From UBA7960 sp964348755 (lineage in GTDB: Bacteria; Bacteroidota; Bacteroidia; Bacteroidales; UBA7960), in assembly GCA_964348755.1 (NCBI GenBank), contig CAYGDW010000050.1, positions 1 through 21,666 on the forward strand: a stretch of 21,666 nt of DNA, in the 5' to 3' direction. The position numbers were made by a program, and so were the translations under genes. The notes beneath the pieces are model-generated. The model searched no databases and was not told the DNA's origin. It worked only from the letters and a program-made list of their open reading frames with translations. Shown here one piece after another: positions 7,726 through 14,305 of this stretch (within the stretch, counting starts at the first letter, position 1; every line of letters starts with the position of its first letter).

Positions 7726-8984
7726 GAAAACAGTTCGAATTTCATAAAAACATCGACAAGCCTATCTTGTTCCTTTTTATTGTAATGATTTTCATGGGAT
7801 GGCTCAATATATTTGCTGCCGAAGTAACCGAAGCGCACCAGAGCATTTTCGACATTAAACAAAGCTATGGCCGGCAGTTGCTGTTTATCATTACTTCACT
7901 GGTATTGGCTTCGGTCATCCTTTTTTTCGATGCAAAATTTTTTCCGGCTTTTGCCTACCTCATATACGGGGCAGTTTTGGTGCTGTTGATTGGGGTTTTG
8001 TTTTTCGGGGTCGAAATAAATGCTTCGCGCTCATGGTTTCGAATTGGCAACTTTGGCCTTCAGCCTGCCGAATTTGCCAAATACGCCACAGCACTGGCCA
8101 TAGCCCGCTTTTTAAGCGAGCTTAAGGCCCGAAAACCCGATATTTCTGTCGGGTTGAAAATCTTTGCAATCATCGCTTTCCCAGTAGCATTGATATTTTT
8201 GCAGAACGACACCGGAACCATGCTCGTATTTTCGGCTTTTGTACTTGTTATGTATCGCGAAGGATACATAAGCGGCCTGCTTCTGGTATTCGGTATTTTG
8301 GCGGTTTTTCTGTTTGTAATGACATTGTGGTTTAATGAGTTTATCATTATTGGCGCATTGGCCGTTATTGCCCTTATAGGTACTGTTATTTTGCGCAGGC
8401 GCCGAAAAGCCCTTGTTCAGTTTTTGGCCCTGGCTACCATACTTTCGGGTTATATATACTTTGTTGACTTTGCCTTTAACACCTTTTTGCAACCCCACCA
8501 GAGGCTGCGCGTTGAAGTACTTTTTAACGAAGATGTTGATTTGAAAGGGGCCGGATACAACCTGCACCAATCAAAAATAGCCATAGGCTCCGGTGGCTTT
8601 TGGGGCAAAGGTTACCTTAAAGGTACCCAATCAAAATACGACTTTGTACCCGAACAAAGCACCGACTTTATTTTTTGCACCATTGGAGAAGAATGGGGCT
8701 TTGTGGGAAGCTTTGTTTTTTTAAGCATGTATATTGCATTTATTGCCCGCCTTATATTACTGGCCGAAAGGCAAAGGTCGGTCTTCAGCCGGGTTTTTGG
8801 CTACAGCGTTGCTTCAATTTTGTTTTTCCATTTTTTTATAAACATTGGAATGACCATTGGAATGGTACCAGTTATCGGGATACCTCTGCCATTCTTTAGC
8901 TATGGTGGCTCTTCGCTTTGGGGTTTTACCATTATGATTTTTACTTTTCTGAAACTTGATTCGAAAAGATTAGACCTTCTTTAA
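7722..8984 (+). CDS. rodA: SEDS peptidoglycan glycosyltransferase
   Basis: RodA polymerises lipid II into glycan strands at the inner membrane in partnership with PBP2. The 420-residue product is strongly hydrophobic with about ten predicted membrane segments. SEDS motifs are visible: SWFRIGNFGLQPAEFAK at 104-120, QNDTGT at 161-166, PEQSTDFIF at 310-318, and GIPLPFFSYGGSS at 386-398. Asp315 in the third motif corresponds to the essential RodA Asp262 of E. coli. The protein is about 50 residues longer than E. coli RodA, with extra length around residues 180-280. It overlaps mrdA by four bases. The context with PBP2 supports RodA rather than FtsW. Confidence 0.95.
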   Translation: MRKQFEFHKNIDKPILFLFIVMIFMGWLNIFAAEVTEAHQSIFDIKQSYGRQLLFIITSLVLASVILFFDAKFFPAFAYLIYGAVLVLLIGVLFFGVEINASRSWFRIGNFGLQPAEFAKYATALAIARFLSELKARKPDISVGLKIFAIIAFPVALIFLQNDTGTMLVFSAFVLVMYREGYISGLLLVFGILAVFLFVMTLWFNEFIIIGALAVIALIGTVILRRRRKALVQFLALATILSGYIYFVDFAFNTFLQPHQRLRVEVLFNEDVDLKGAGYNLHQSKIAIGSGGFWGKGYLKGTQSKYDFVPEQSTDFIFCTIGEEWGFVGSFVFLSMYIAFIARLILLAERQRSVFSRVFGYSVASILFFHFFINIGMTIGMVPVIGIPLPFFSYGGSSLWGFTIMIFTFLKLDSKRLDLL

Positions 8985-9033
8985 AACATTTCGGGAATCA
9001 ACACCCGAACCTGGCTACTTTAGGGAGGTCAGT

Positions 9034-9066
9034 CCGCCTGGCCATTGCGGCCATATCAGGGCATTT
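9034..9066 (+). terminator. Possible weak terminator after rodA
   Basis: A TGGCC/GGCCA hairpin (9039-9043 with 9049-9053, loop ATTGC) has an imperfect outer extension pairing GCC with GGC. A short T run follows at 9063-9067. It lies between the convergent rodA and Crp-type genes. The T tract is short and the stem is interrupted, so the call is tentative. Confidence 0.3.
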
Positions 9067-9070
9067 TTAA

Positions 9071-9739
9071 CTACCCGTTACGGGCTATTAATTCCAGCCG
9101 ACTCATGTCATGAATTATAATGTTTTTCCCCGAAAGAGAAATAATATTGGCTTTTTGAAGTGAGGAAAGGCAGTTGATGACACTCTCCTTAGAATATCCC
9201 ACAATATTGGCCAGTTCCACACGGCTCAGGGGAATCTGAAAGGAGGGGCTCTCGAAAATACCTGCCAGTTGAGAAAGCACGGTGCAGACTGCTCCGTCAA
9301 CATTTTTGTAACTCAGATGAACCAAATCGTGTACTATTTTACTTGTATCAACAGACATTTTGTACAACAAAGCCACGGCAAGGTTACCATTTTCGCGAAT
9401 CATTTCCTCAAATACGCTCCAGTCGATAAGTCTGACCGCAGAGGGTTGTATGGCTCCGGCCGAGAAATCAAAAGTACGTTTTACAAAAGAGCACATTAGC
9501 CCAATGAACGAACCGGGAGCCACAATCTTCAGCACAGTGCTCCTTCCATTGTCTTCAACGCTCAGCTTGGCCATACCCTCTTCAAGGTAAAGAATGTGAC
9601 TGGCCATGAAACCCTGCTTTAAAATAGTTTCGTCTTTGCGGAAATAAACCAGGCTGGAATGCTTCATTATCAGCTCATGCTGCTCGGGGCTAAGGTACGA
9701 ATACCAGCTTTTATTCTGACTTTTTTGCAAATCCTCCAT
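9071..9739 (-). CDS. Crp/Fnr-family transcriptional regulator
   Basis: The 222-residue product has a cyclic-nucleotide-binding-type beta-roll (about 15-110, with FRKDETILKQG and LYLEEGMAKL). A dimerisation helix spans about 115-145. A C-terminal winged helix-turn-helix lies at about 168-210, with recognition helix SKESVINCLSSLQ. Its Cys residues (83, 152, 190) are not arranged as the N-terminal Fe-S cluster of classical FNR, and the cAMP phosphate-binding cassette is not obvious. The effector is therefore unknown. It is divergent from an OsmC-family gene across 162 bp that contains a perfect Crp/Fnr-type dyad. Control of that gene, of itself, or of both is likely. Confidence 0.9.
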   Translation of the reverse strand: MEDLQKSQNKSWYSYLSPEQHELIMKHSSLVYFRKDETILKQGFMASHILYLEEGMAKLSVEDNGRSTVLKIVAPGSFIGLMCSFVKRTFDFSAGAIQPSAVRLIDWSVFEEMIRENGNLAVALLYKMSVDTSKIVHDLVHLSYKNVDGAVCTVLSQLAGIFESPSFQIPLSRVELANIVGYSKESVINCLSSLQKANIISLSGKNIIIHDMSRLELIARNG

Positions 9740-9828
9740 GGCTGCACGGCTTTAATAGTGCAATATTACGTTTTTTTTTATGAAAAAGCCCGGCTATTAA
9801 ACAAAGAAACCCCAGCCTCGCCTTCCAG

Positions 9829-9848
9829 GTTGTTATTTTTCTAACAAC
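9829..9848. promoter_or_regulatory. Crp/Fnr-type operator between the regulator and osmC-like genes
   Basis: GTTGTTA at 9829-9835 and TAACAAC at 9842-9848 form a perfect inverted repeat around the 6-bp spacer TTTTTC. This embeds TGTTA-N6-TAACA, the architecture of Crp/Fnr family sites. The dyad fills the space between a TTG (9830-9832) and the -7 box that starts at 9849, so bound protein would be expected to cover that promoter. A weaker dyad, GTTA-N5-TAAC at 9874-9886, lies 41 bp downstream, measured between the right arms. Confidence 0.75.
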
Positions 9849-9856
9849 TATTTTTG
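9849..9856 (+). promoter_or_regulatory. -7 promoter box for the OsmC-family gene
   Basis: TATTTTTG fits TAnnTTTG exactly and directly abuts the Crp/Fnr-type dyad. A TTG at 9830-9832 sits 16 bp upstream, just short of the usual 17-23 bp. Transcription would start near 9863, giving a leader of about 40 nt. Confidence 0.5.
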
Positions 9857-9901
9857 TTTCAATAAAAAATTCAGTTATTGTCTAACAAAAAACCAAAGAT
9901 C

Positions 9902-10336
9902 ATGTCCGATTTAACATTCAGAATCAAAGCAGAAAGCGCCACTGCGGCAAAAACTATTGTAAGAGCGCGCAATTTTGAGATCGTTGTTGACGAGCCAGAG
10001 AGCCTTGGTGGAAGCGACGAGGCCCCAAATCCGGTTGAGTATGTGCTTGCAGCATTTGGCGGATGTCTTAACGTAATTGGTCACCTGCTTGCAAAAGAAA
10101 TGGGTTTCGAACTAAGGAGCCTTAAAATTGACATCTCGGGCAAGCTGAATCCGGCCAAACTATTTGGTCAAAGCGAGGCTGAGCGCGCAGGCTACAAAAG
10201 CATTACCGTAAGAATAAATCCCGATTGCGATGCCGATAAAGCTACACTGGAAAAGTGGCTCCAGGCAGTAAAAAACCGTTGCCCAGTAAGCGACAACCTG
10301 CAATATAATACCCCTGTTGATGTAAAACTTGCATAA
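9902..10336 (+). CDS. OsmC/Ohr-family protein
   Basis: OsmC/Ohr proteins are cytoplasmic thiol-dependent peroxidases that reduce organic hydroperoxides. The 144-residue product has the normal length. Two Cys residues fit the family pair: Cys55 in AAFGGCLN, at the start of the central helix, and Cys127 in NRCPVSDN. The segment SLGGSDEAPNPVEYVLAAFGG at 34-54 is typical of the OsmC/YhfA-like branch. A TTG eight codons upstream is in frame, but ATG 9902 matches the family N terminus. The gene is monocistronic, with a hairpin downstream. Divergence from a Crp/Fnr-type regulator suggests control by redox or another stress signal. The actual substrate is unknown. Confidence 0.88.
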   Translation: MSDLTFRIKAESATAAKTIVRARNFEIVVDEPESLGGSDEAPNPVEYVLAAFGGCLNVIGHLLAKEMGFELRSLKIDISGKLNPAKLFGQSEAERAGYKSITVRINPDCDADKATLEKWLQAVKNRCPVSDNLQYNTPVDVKLA

Positions 10337-10357
10337 ACAAAACACCCTAAACAAGGC

Positions 10358-10400
10358 AGCCCCAGATTGCGCAAAAAAGCATTATGGGGCTTTAATTATT
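10358..10400 (+). terminator. Likely terminator after the OsmC-family gene
   Basis: AGCCCCA at 10358-10364 pairs with TGGGGCT at 10385-10391. A smaller inner TGC/GCA pairing shortens the loop. The hairpin is followed by TTTAATTATT rather than an unbroken T tract. Confidence 0.5.
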
Positions 10401-10477
10401 GGGATGTAGGCTTGTACCAAAGCCAAACACATTATTAAAATTATTGCTTCAATAGCTATTATTCCTTAAAGTTTTTA

Positions 10478-10485
10478 TACTTTCG
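10478..10485 (+). promoter_or_regulatory. Possible -7 box for nadK
   Basis: TACTTTCG matches TAnnTTTG at all but one fixed base. It ends 19 bases before the nadK ATG, the same geometry as the box before the DUF1460 gene. No -33 TTG lies at normal spacing. Confidence 0.3.
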
Positions 10486-10504
10486 GTTATCAAAAGCCGG
10501 AAAT

Positions 10505-11383
10505 ATGAAAATTGCCCTGTTTGGCCGCGAATTCAATCCGGCCTATTTCAGCCATGTAAACACCCTGCTTTCAGCCCTCGAAACCCGGGTGAGCCAGTTT
10601 TTGGTTTACGAAAGTTTTTATGCCTATCTGAGCAGCGACCACAACTTCAACCGCCCGGTTAAAACTTTTAAACAGGGTGATGTACTTGACCCAGACACCT
10701 TTTGTATGATCAGCATAGGTGGCGACGGCACCCTGCTCGACACCATTACCCTATTGCAGGATTCGGGCATACCCGTGCTTGGAATCAACACCGGCCGCCT
10801 GGGCTTCCTTTCGGCAGTTTCGACCGACGAGGTTGCAATGGCTGCCGAGGCTCTCTTGACCGGCAACTTTACCTTAGACCGGCGTAGCCTGTTGCACCTG
10901 GCCGCACCCGACTACCTTTTCGGCACGTTTAGCTATGCCCTCAACGAACTTACCGTGCTCAAACGCGACACTTCAACCATGATTTCTATAAGCGCTTATG
11001 TTGATGGGCAGTTTCTGAACACCTACTGGGCCGATGGCCTGATTGTGGCCACACCAACCGGATCAACAGGGTATTCGCTTAGTTGCGGTGGGCCCATAAT
11101 TTCGCCCGAAAGCCGAAATTTTATCATTACTCCCATAGCTACCCACAACTTAACGGTAAGGCCAATAGTAATTCCCGATAGCAGTACCGTTAAACTGCGG
11201 ATTACCGGCCGCTCTCAGGAGTACCTGGTAGTGCTCGATTCGCGCTCAAGGCCCCTGTCAACTTCAGTTGACTTAGTCATAAACAAAGCCCGCTTTTCGA
11301 TAAACCTGATATGCCTGGGGCAAAAAGATTTTTTCAAAACCATTAGAAACAAACTGGCATGGGGTTTCGACAAAAGGAATTAA
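10505..11383 (+). CDS. nadK: NAD kinase
   Basis: NadK phosphorylates NAD to NADP in the cytoplasm. The 292-residue product has the family hallmark GGDGT at 72-76 with catalytic Asp74. It also has the NE motif at 147-148 and the NAD-binding segment TPTGSTGYSLSCGGP at 183-197. The length is normal. It opens the plus-strand envelope block and is followed after 87 bp by the first DUF6089-like gene. nadK next to this outer-membrane protein, uppS and bamA is a recurring arrangement in Bacteroidota. Confidence 0.95.
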   Translation: MKIALFGREFNPAYFSHVNTLLSALETRVSQFLVYESFYAYLSSDHNFNRPVKTFKQGDVLDPDTFCMISIGGDGTLLDTITLLQDSGIPVLGINTGRLGFLSAVSTDEVAMAAEALLTGNFTLDRRSLLHLAAPDYLFGTFSYALNELTVLKRDTSTMISISAYVDGQFLNTYWADGLIVATPTGSTGYSLSCGGPIISPESRNFIITPIATHNLTVRPIVIPDSSTVKLRITGRSQEYLVVLDSRSRPLSTSVDLVINKARFSINLICLGQKDFFKTIRNKLAWGFDKRN

Positions 11384-11438
11384 CCAAAACATATCTGGCG
11401 TACAACTACTAATTTCCTGAGTTTTATTTAAAAAAAGC

Positions 11439-11446
11439 TAATTTTG
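11439..11446 (+). promoter_or_regulatory. -7 promoter box for the first PorG-like gene
   Basis: TAATTTTG is a perfect TAnnTTTG box ending 24 bases before the ATG at 11471. It overlaps the upstream in-frame TTG at 11444, which rules that codon out as a start if the promoter is used. Confidence 0.5.
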
Positions 11447-11470
11447 TTTTTTTACAAAATTAAACTGGCA

Positions 11471-12463
11471 ATGAGAACCACTCTGACAGTTTTACTGCTT
11501 CTTATGCTCGCAATGCCACAGGCTAAGGGCCAACTCTGGATGCGCGAGCGACAGTTTGTGATTGCCGGGTTTGGAGCCACCGGATTTTTGGCCGACCTGG
11601 GAGGGGCTGATAGAATTGGTTCGCAGGACTTTCGCGATTTCGATTTCAGGGCTGTCAAGCTTGGCGGAAAAATAGGATACCGGTATTTTGTAAACTACGA
11701 CCTGGCCTTAACCGGAAATCTTGCATTTGGCTATGTAAAAGGCGATGACAAATACACAGATGAACCCTTTCGAAACAACCGGAACATTTTATTTCGCTCG
11801 CCTTTGCTGGAAGCATCCATTCAGGGTGAGTGGTTTTTTTATACAGATGGGAGGATTGGTGCCCGTTTTCGCGATCAAACCCGAAACATTGGCTGGATTG
11901 GCTTCCGGTTAAGGGCATATATGTTTGCCGGTATTGGAGGATTTTTCTTTAATCCACAAGGGTATTTCAAAGGCAACCACTACCTTACACTAACCCATGC
12001 AACCGTAGGCCAGGAAAACCTTCCACGCGACGGATGGTACAATTTGCGGCCTTTGAGGACCGAAGGACAGGGATTTTCTGAGTTTCCAACCCGAAAAAAA
12101 TATAGTCCGGTAAGTATGGCTATTCCAATGGGTTTAGGCCTGACTTTTTCGCTTACCCGCGAATGGAGCCTTGGCCTTGAATACGGATTCAGAAAAACTT
12201 TTACTGATTACCTTGACGACACCAGCACTACATACATTGACCCGGCCGTTTATGGGGCTAACTGGACAAACCCTTCAAGGGTTGCACTTGCTGAGTATTT
12301 TTCGAACCCAACCAATTATTCCATGGGAAACGCACCAACCATGCCGGGCCAGCAACGCGGAAGGCCCCAAAACGACGACTCATATATGTTTTTGTTTCTT
12401 TCAGTGCAATACAAAATTATTAGCGGCCCAACAAACCGGCGCTGGGCTCCTTTCTCACGTTAA
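11471..12463 (+). CDS. DUF6089/PorG-like outer-membrane beta-barrel protein, copy 1
   Basis: The 330-residue product has a signal peptide (about 1-20, cut near AKG|Q) and alternating aromatic beta strands typical of a small outer-membrane barrel. It shares several landmarks with the next gene: a GDL-like N-terminal turn (here ADLGG), LRPLRTEGQ, TDYLDD(T/V)STTY, and a C-terminal QRGRPQNDDSYMF strand. The two are tandem paralogues of the DUF6089/PorG-like family. PorG is an outer-membrane part of the type IX secretion system. This copy is longer, with insertions around residues 125-200 and 255-290, and is the more divergent of the two. ATG 11471 was chosen because it opens the signal peptide and follows a -7 box. 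A role in secretion is inference. Confidence 0.75.
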   Translation: MRTTLTVLLLLMLAMPQAKGQLWMRERQFVIAGFGATGFLADLGGADRIGSQDFRDFDFRAVKLGGKIGYRYFVNYDLALTGNLAFGYVKGDDKYTDEPFRNNRNILFRSPLLEASIQGEWFFYTDGRIGARFRDQTRNIGWIGFRLRAYMFAGIGGFFFNPQGYFKGNHYLTLTHATVGQENLPRDGWYNLRPLRTEGQGFSEFPTRKKYSPVSMAIPMGLGLTFSLTREWSLGLEYGFRKTFTDYLDDTSTTYIDPAVYGANWTNPSRVALAEYFSNPTNYSMGNAPTMPGQQRGRPQNDDSYMFLFLSVQYKIISGPTNRRWAPFSR

Positions 12464-12578
12464 AAAGCAAATAAATTCTGCAAAATATTTACCAAACACA
12501 TACGTTATTTTTTCGATCAGAGGAGCTTTCCTGCATAAGGCTTGTTGCAATTAAAAATATGCAATCACAATTCATTTG

Positions 12579-13415
12579 ATGATAAATTTCAAATTACCGG
12601 TTTTGTTAAAAAATATCTGCACGGGCTTAGCAATTCTCTTGTTCGTTTTTGCTTTTTTCCCAAATACTGGCTTTGGCCAGAAAAATGAGATTGGAATATT
12701 TTTCGGAGGGTCTTACTACCTTGGCGATTTGAACCCGCACAAGCAGTTTGCACTTACGCGTATTGCCCTGGGCGGTTTATACCGGCATAACTTTACCCCT
12801 CATTTTTCGCTCAGGGCAAATGGTATATTTGGAAGCGTTGAAGGCAATGATGCCCTGATAAAATACAACCAGGACCGCAACCTAAGGTTTGTATCGCGGG
12901 TAAACGAAATATCGGCCCAGGCCGAGGTTAACTTTTTGCCATTTGTTGCCGGCAATCTACAAACTCCGTATTCTCCTTTTCTTTTTTGGGGGGCAGGTGC
13001 TATCTTTTTTAACCCACAAGCACAGGATGAACAAGGAAACTGGCGTGAGCTAAGACCCTTGCGCACCGAGGGCCAGACCGAAGAAAGCCAGTACGGGCCT
13101 ATTTCAACCAGCTTTGTTTTGGGATTCGGGCTTAAATTCAATATAAGCCGCAACATTTCCGGGGGAGTTGAGTGGGGTATGCGCCGCACAGGCACCGACT
13201 ACCTCGATGATGTAAGCACCACTTATGCCAACCTTAATGATTTGCCTGGCGGAACCTCACGCTATTTTGCCGACCGATCGCTGAGCAACCCGGGCCAAAA
13301 CACTGGTTTGCAAAGGGGAAACCCACGAAACAACGACTGGTACTCTTTCGCTGGCTTCGTTATAGCCTTTAAAATTAAGGACTTTAAACGCAGTACATGC
13401 CCCGCTTTCAATTAA
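12579..13415 (+). CDS. porG: DUF6089/PorG-like outer-membrane beta-barrel protein, copy 2
   Basis: The 278-residue product has a signal peptide (about 1-33, ending GFG|Q). A barrel follows, starting EIGIFFGGSYYLGDLN, which is the DUF6089 N-terminal signature. LRPLRTEGQ, TDYLDDVSTTY and an aromatic C-terminal strand are shared with the preceding gene. Size and position just before uppS, bamA and ompH match porG of Porphyromonas gingivalis as I recall it. There PorG is a type IX secretion component linked to the PorK/N ring. A TTG immediately before the ATG is in frame, and the ATG is preferred. The 115-bp gap from copy 1 has no strong terminator. Confidence 0.75.
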   Translation: MINFKLPVLLKNICTGLAILLFVFAFFPNTGFGQKNEIGIFFGGSYYLGDLNPHKQFALTRIALGGLYRHNFTPHFSLRANGIFGSVEGNDALIKYNQDRNLRFVSRVNEISAQAEVNFLPFVAGNLQTPYSPFLFWGAGAIFFNPQAQDEQGNWRELRPLRTEGQTEESQYGPISTSFVLGFGLKFNISRNISGGVEWGMRRTGTDYLDDVSTTYANLNDLPGGTSRYFADRSLSNPGQNTGLQRGNPRNNDWYSFAGFVIAFKIKDFKRSTCPAFN

Positions 13416-13506
13416 AAATTCTTAAACTTTGGGGCAACCCTTTTATTTCTCGAAACATTTTAAGAAATTTGTGCCACTTTTCTTGGTGCATAATTTATTG
13501 ACAGGA

Positions 13507-14247
13507 ATGGACTTAATGCAGCAGATTAATCTTGAAAAAATCCCCAGGCATGTAGCAGTGATCATGGATGGAAACGGGCGTTGGGCAAAACACAGGGGCT
13601 TGGAAAGGATTTTTGGCCATGAACATGGGGTTGCTGCAGTACGCGAAACTGTTGAAATTGCAGCAGAATTAGGTGTTGAATACCTTTCCTTTTTTGCTTT
13701 TTCTACCGAAAACTGGCGAAGGCCAAAGGCAGAAATTGACACCTTGATGGAGTTGCTGGTAAAAGCAATTCATGAAGAAACGCCTGAGCTAAACAAAAAA
13801 GGGATAAGGCTGCTTGCCATTGGCGAGCTTGAAGCGCTTCCGCCCCAATGCCGCCATGAACTGCAGGAAGCCATGACCCTTACAGCAAACAACACCCGCC
13901 TGACAGTGGTAGTTGCCCTTAGCTACAGTGCCCGCTGGGAAATTACCAATGCCGCAAAAAAAATTGCTGAAAAAGTACATTCAGGGCAGTTGCACCCCAA
14001 TCAGATTGATAGCCACCTTTTTGAAAACCACCTTGAAACCAGCGGAATGCCCGACCCGGATCTGCTAATACGCACCAGTGGCGAATTGCGCCTAAGCAAC
14101 TATATGCTATGGCAAATGGCCTATTCAGAACTTTATTTCCCATGTGTGCTCTGGCCCGACTTTCGAAAAACTCACTTCTTGCAGGCAATCTTCGAATACC
14201 AAAAGCGCGAAAGGCGCTTCGGAAAGGTGTCAGAACCTCAGTGCTAA
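13507..14247 (+). CDS. uppS: Undecaprenyl diphosphate synthase (isoprenyl transferase)
   Basis: UppS makes the C55 cis-prenyl diphosphate that becomes the lipid carrier for peptidoglycan and other envelope glycans. The 246-residue product starts at ATG 13507, although the frame is open further upstream. Family motifs are DGNGRWAKHRG at 21-31 with Asp21 for Mg-diphosphate binding, FAFSTENWRRP at 63-73, and the C-terminal PDLLIRTSGELRLSNYMLWQ segment at 184-203. The usual GGR segment reads SAR (141-143). The gene sits between the PorG-like genes and bamA, and its product would feed the peptidoglycan synthesis carried out by the mrdA and rodA products. Confidence 0.95.
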   Translation: MDLMQQINLEKIPRHVAVIMDGNGRWAKHRGLERIFGHEHGVAAVRETVEIAAELGVEYLSFFAFSTENWRRPKAEIDTLMELLVKAIHEETPELNKKGIRLLAIGELEALPPQCRHELQEAMTLTANNTRLTVVVALSYSARWEITNAAKKIAEKVHSGQLHPNQIDSHLFENHLETSGMPDPDLLIRTSGELRLSNYMLWQMAYSELYFPCVLWPDFRKTHFLQAIFEYQKRERRFGKVSEPQC

Positions 14248-14305
14248 CCAAATTGTAAATATATTTCCAATTCTTTTGAATGACTTTTGTTTAAACAAAA
14301 AAATA

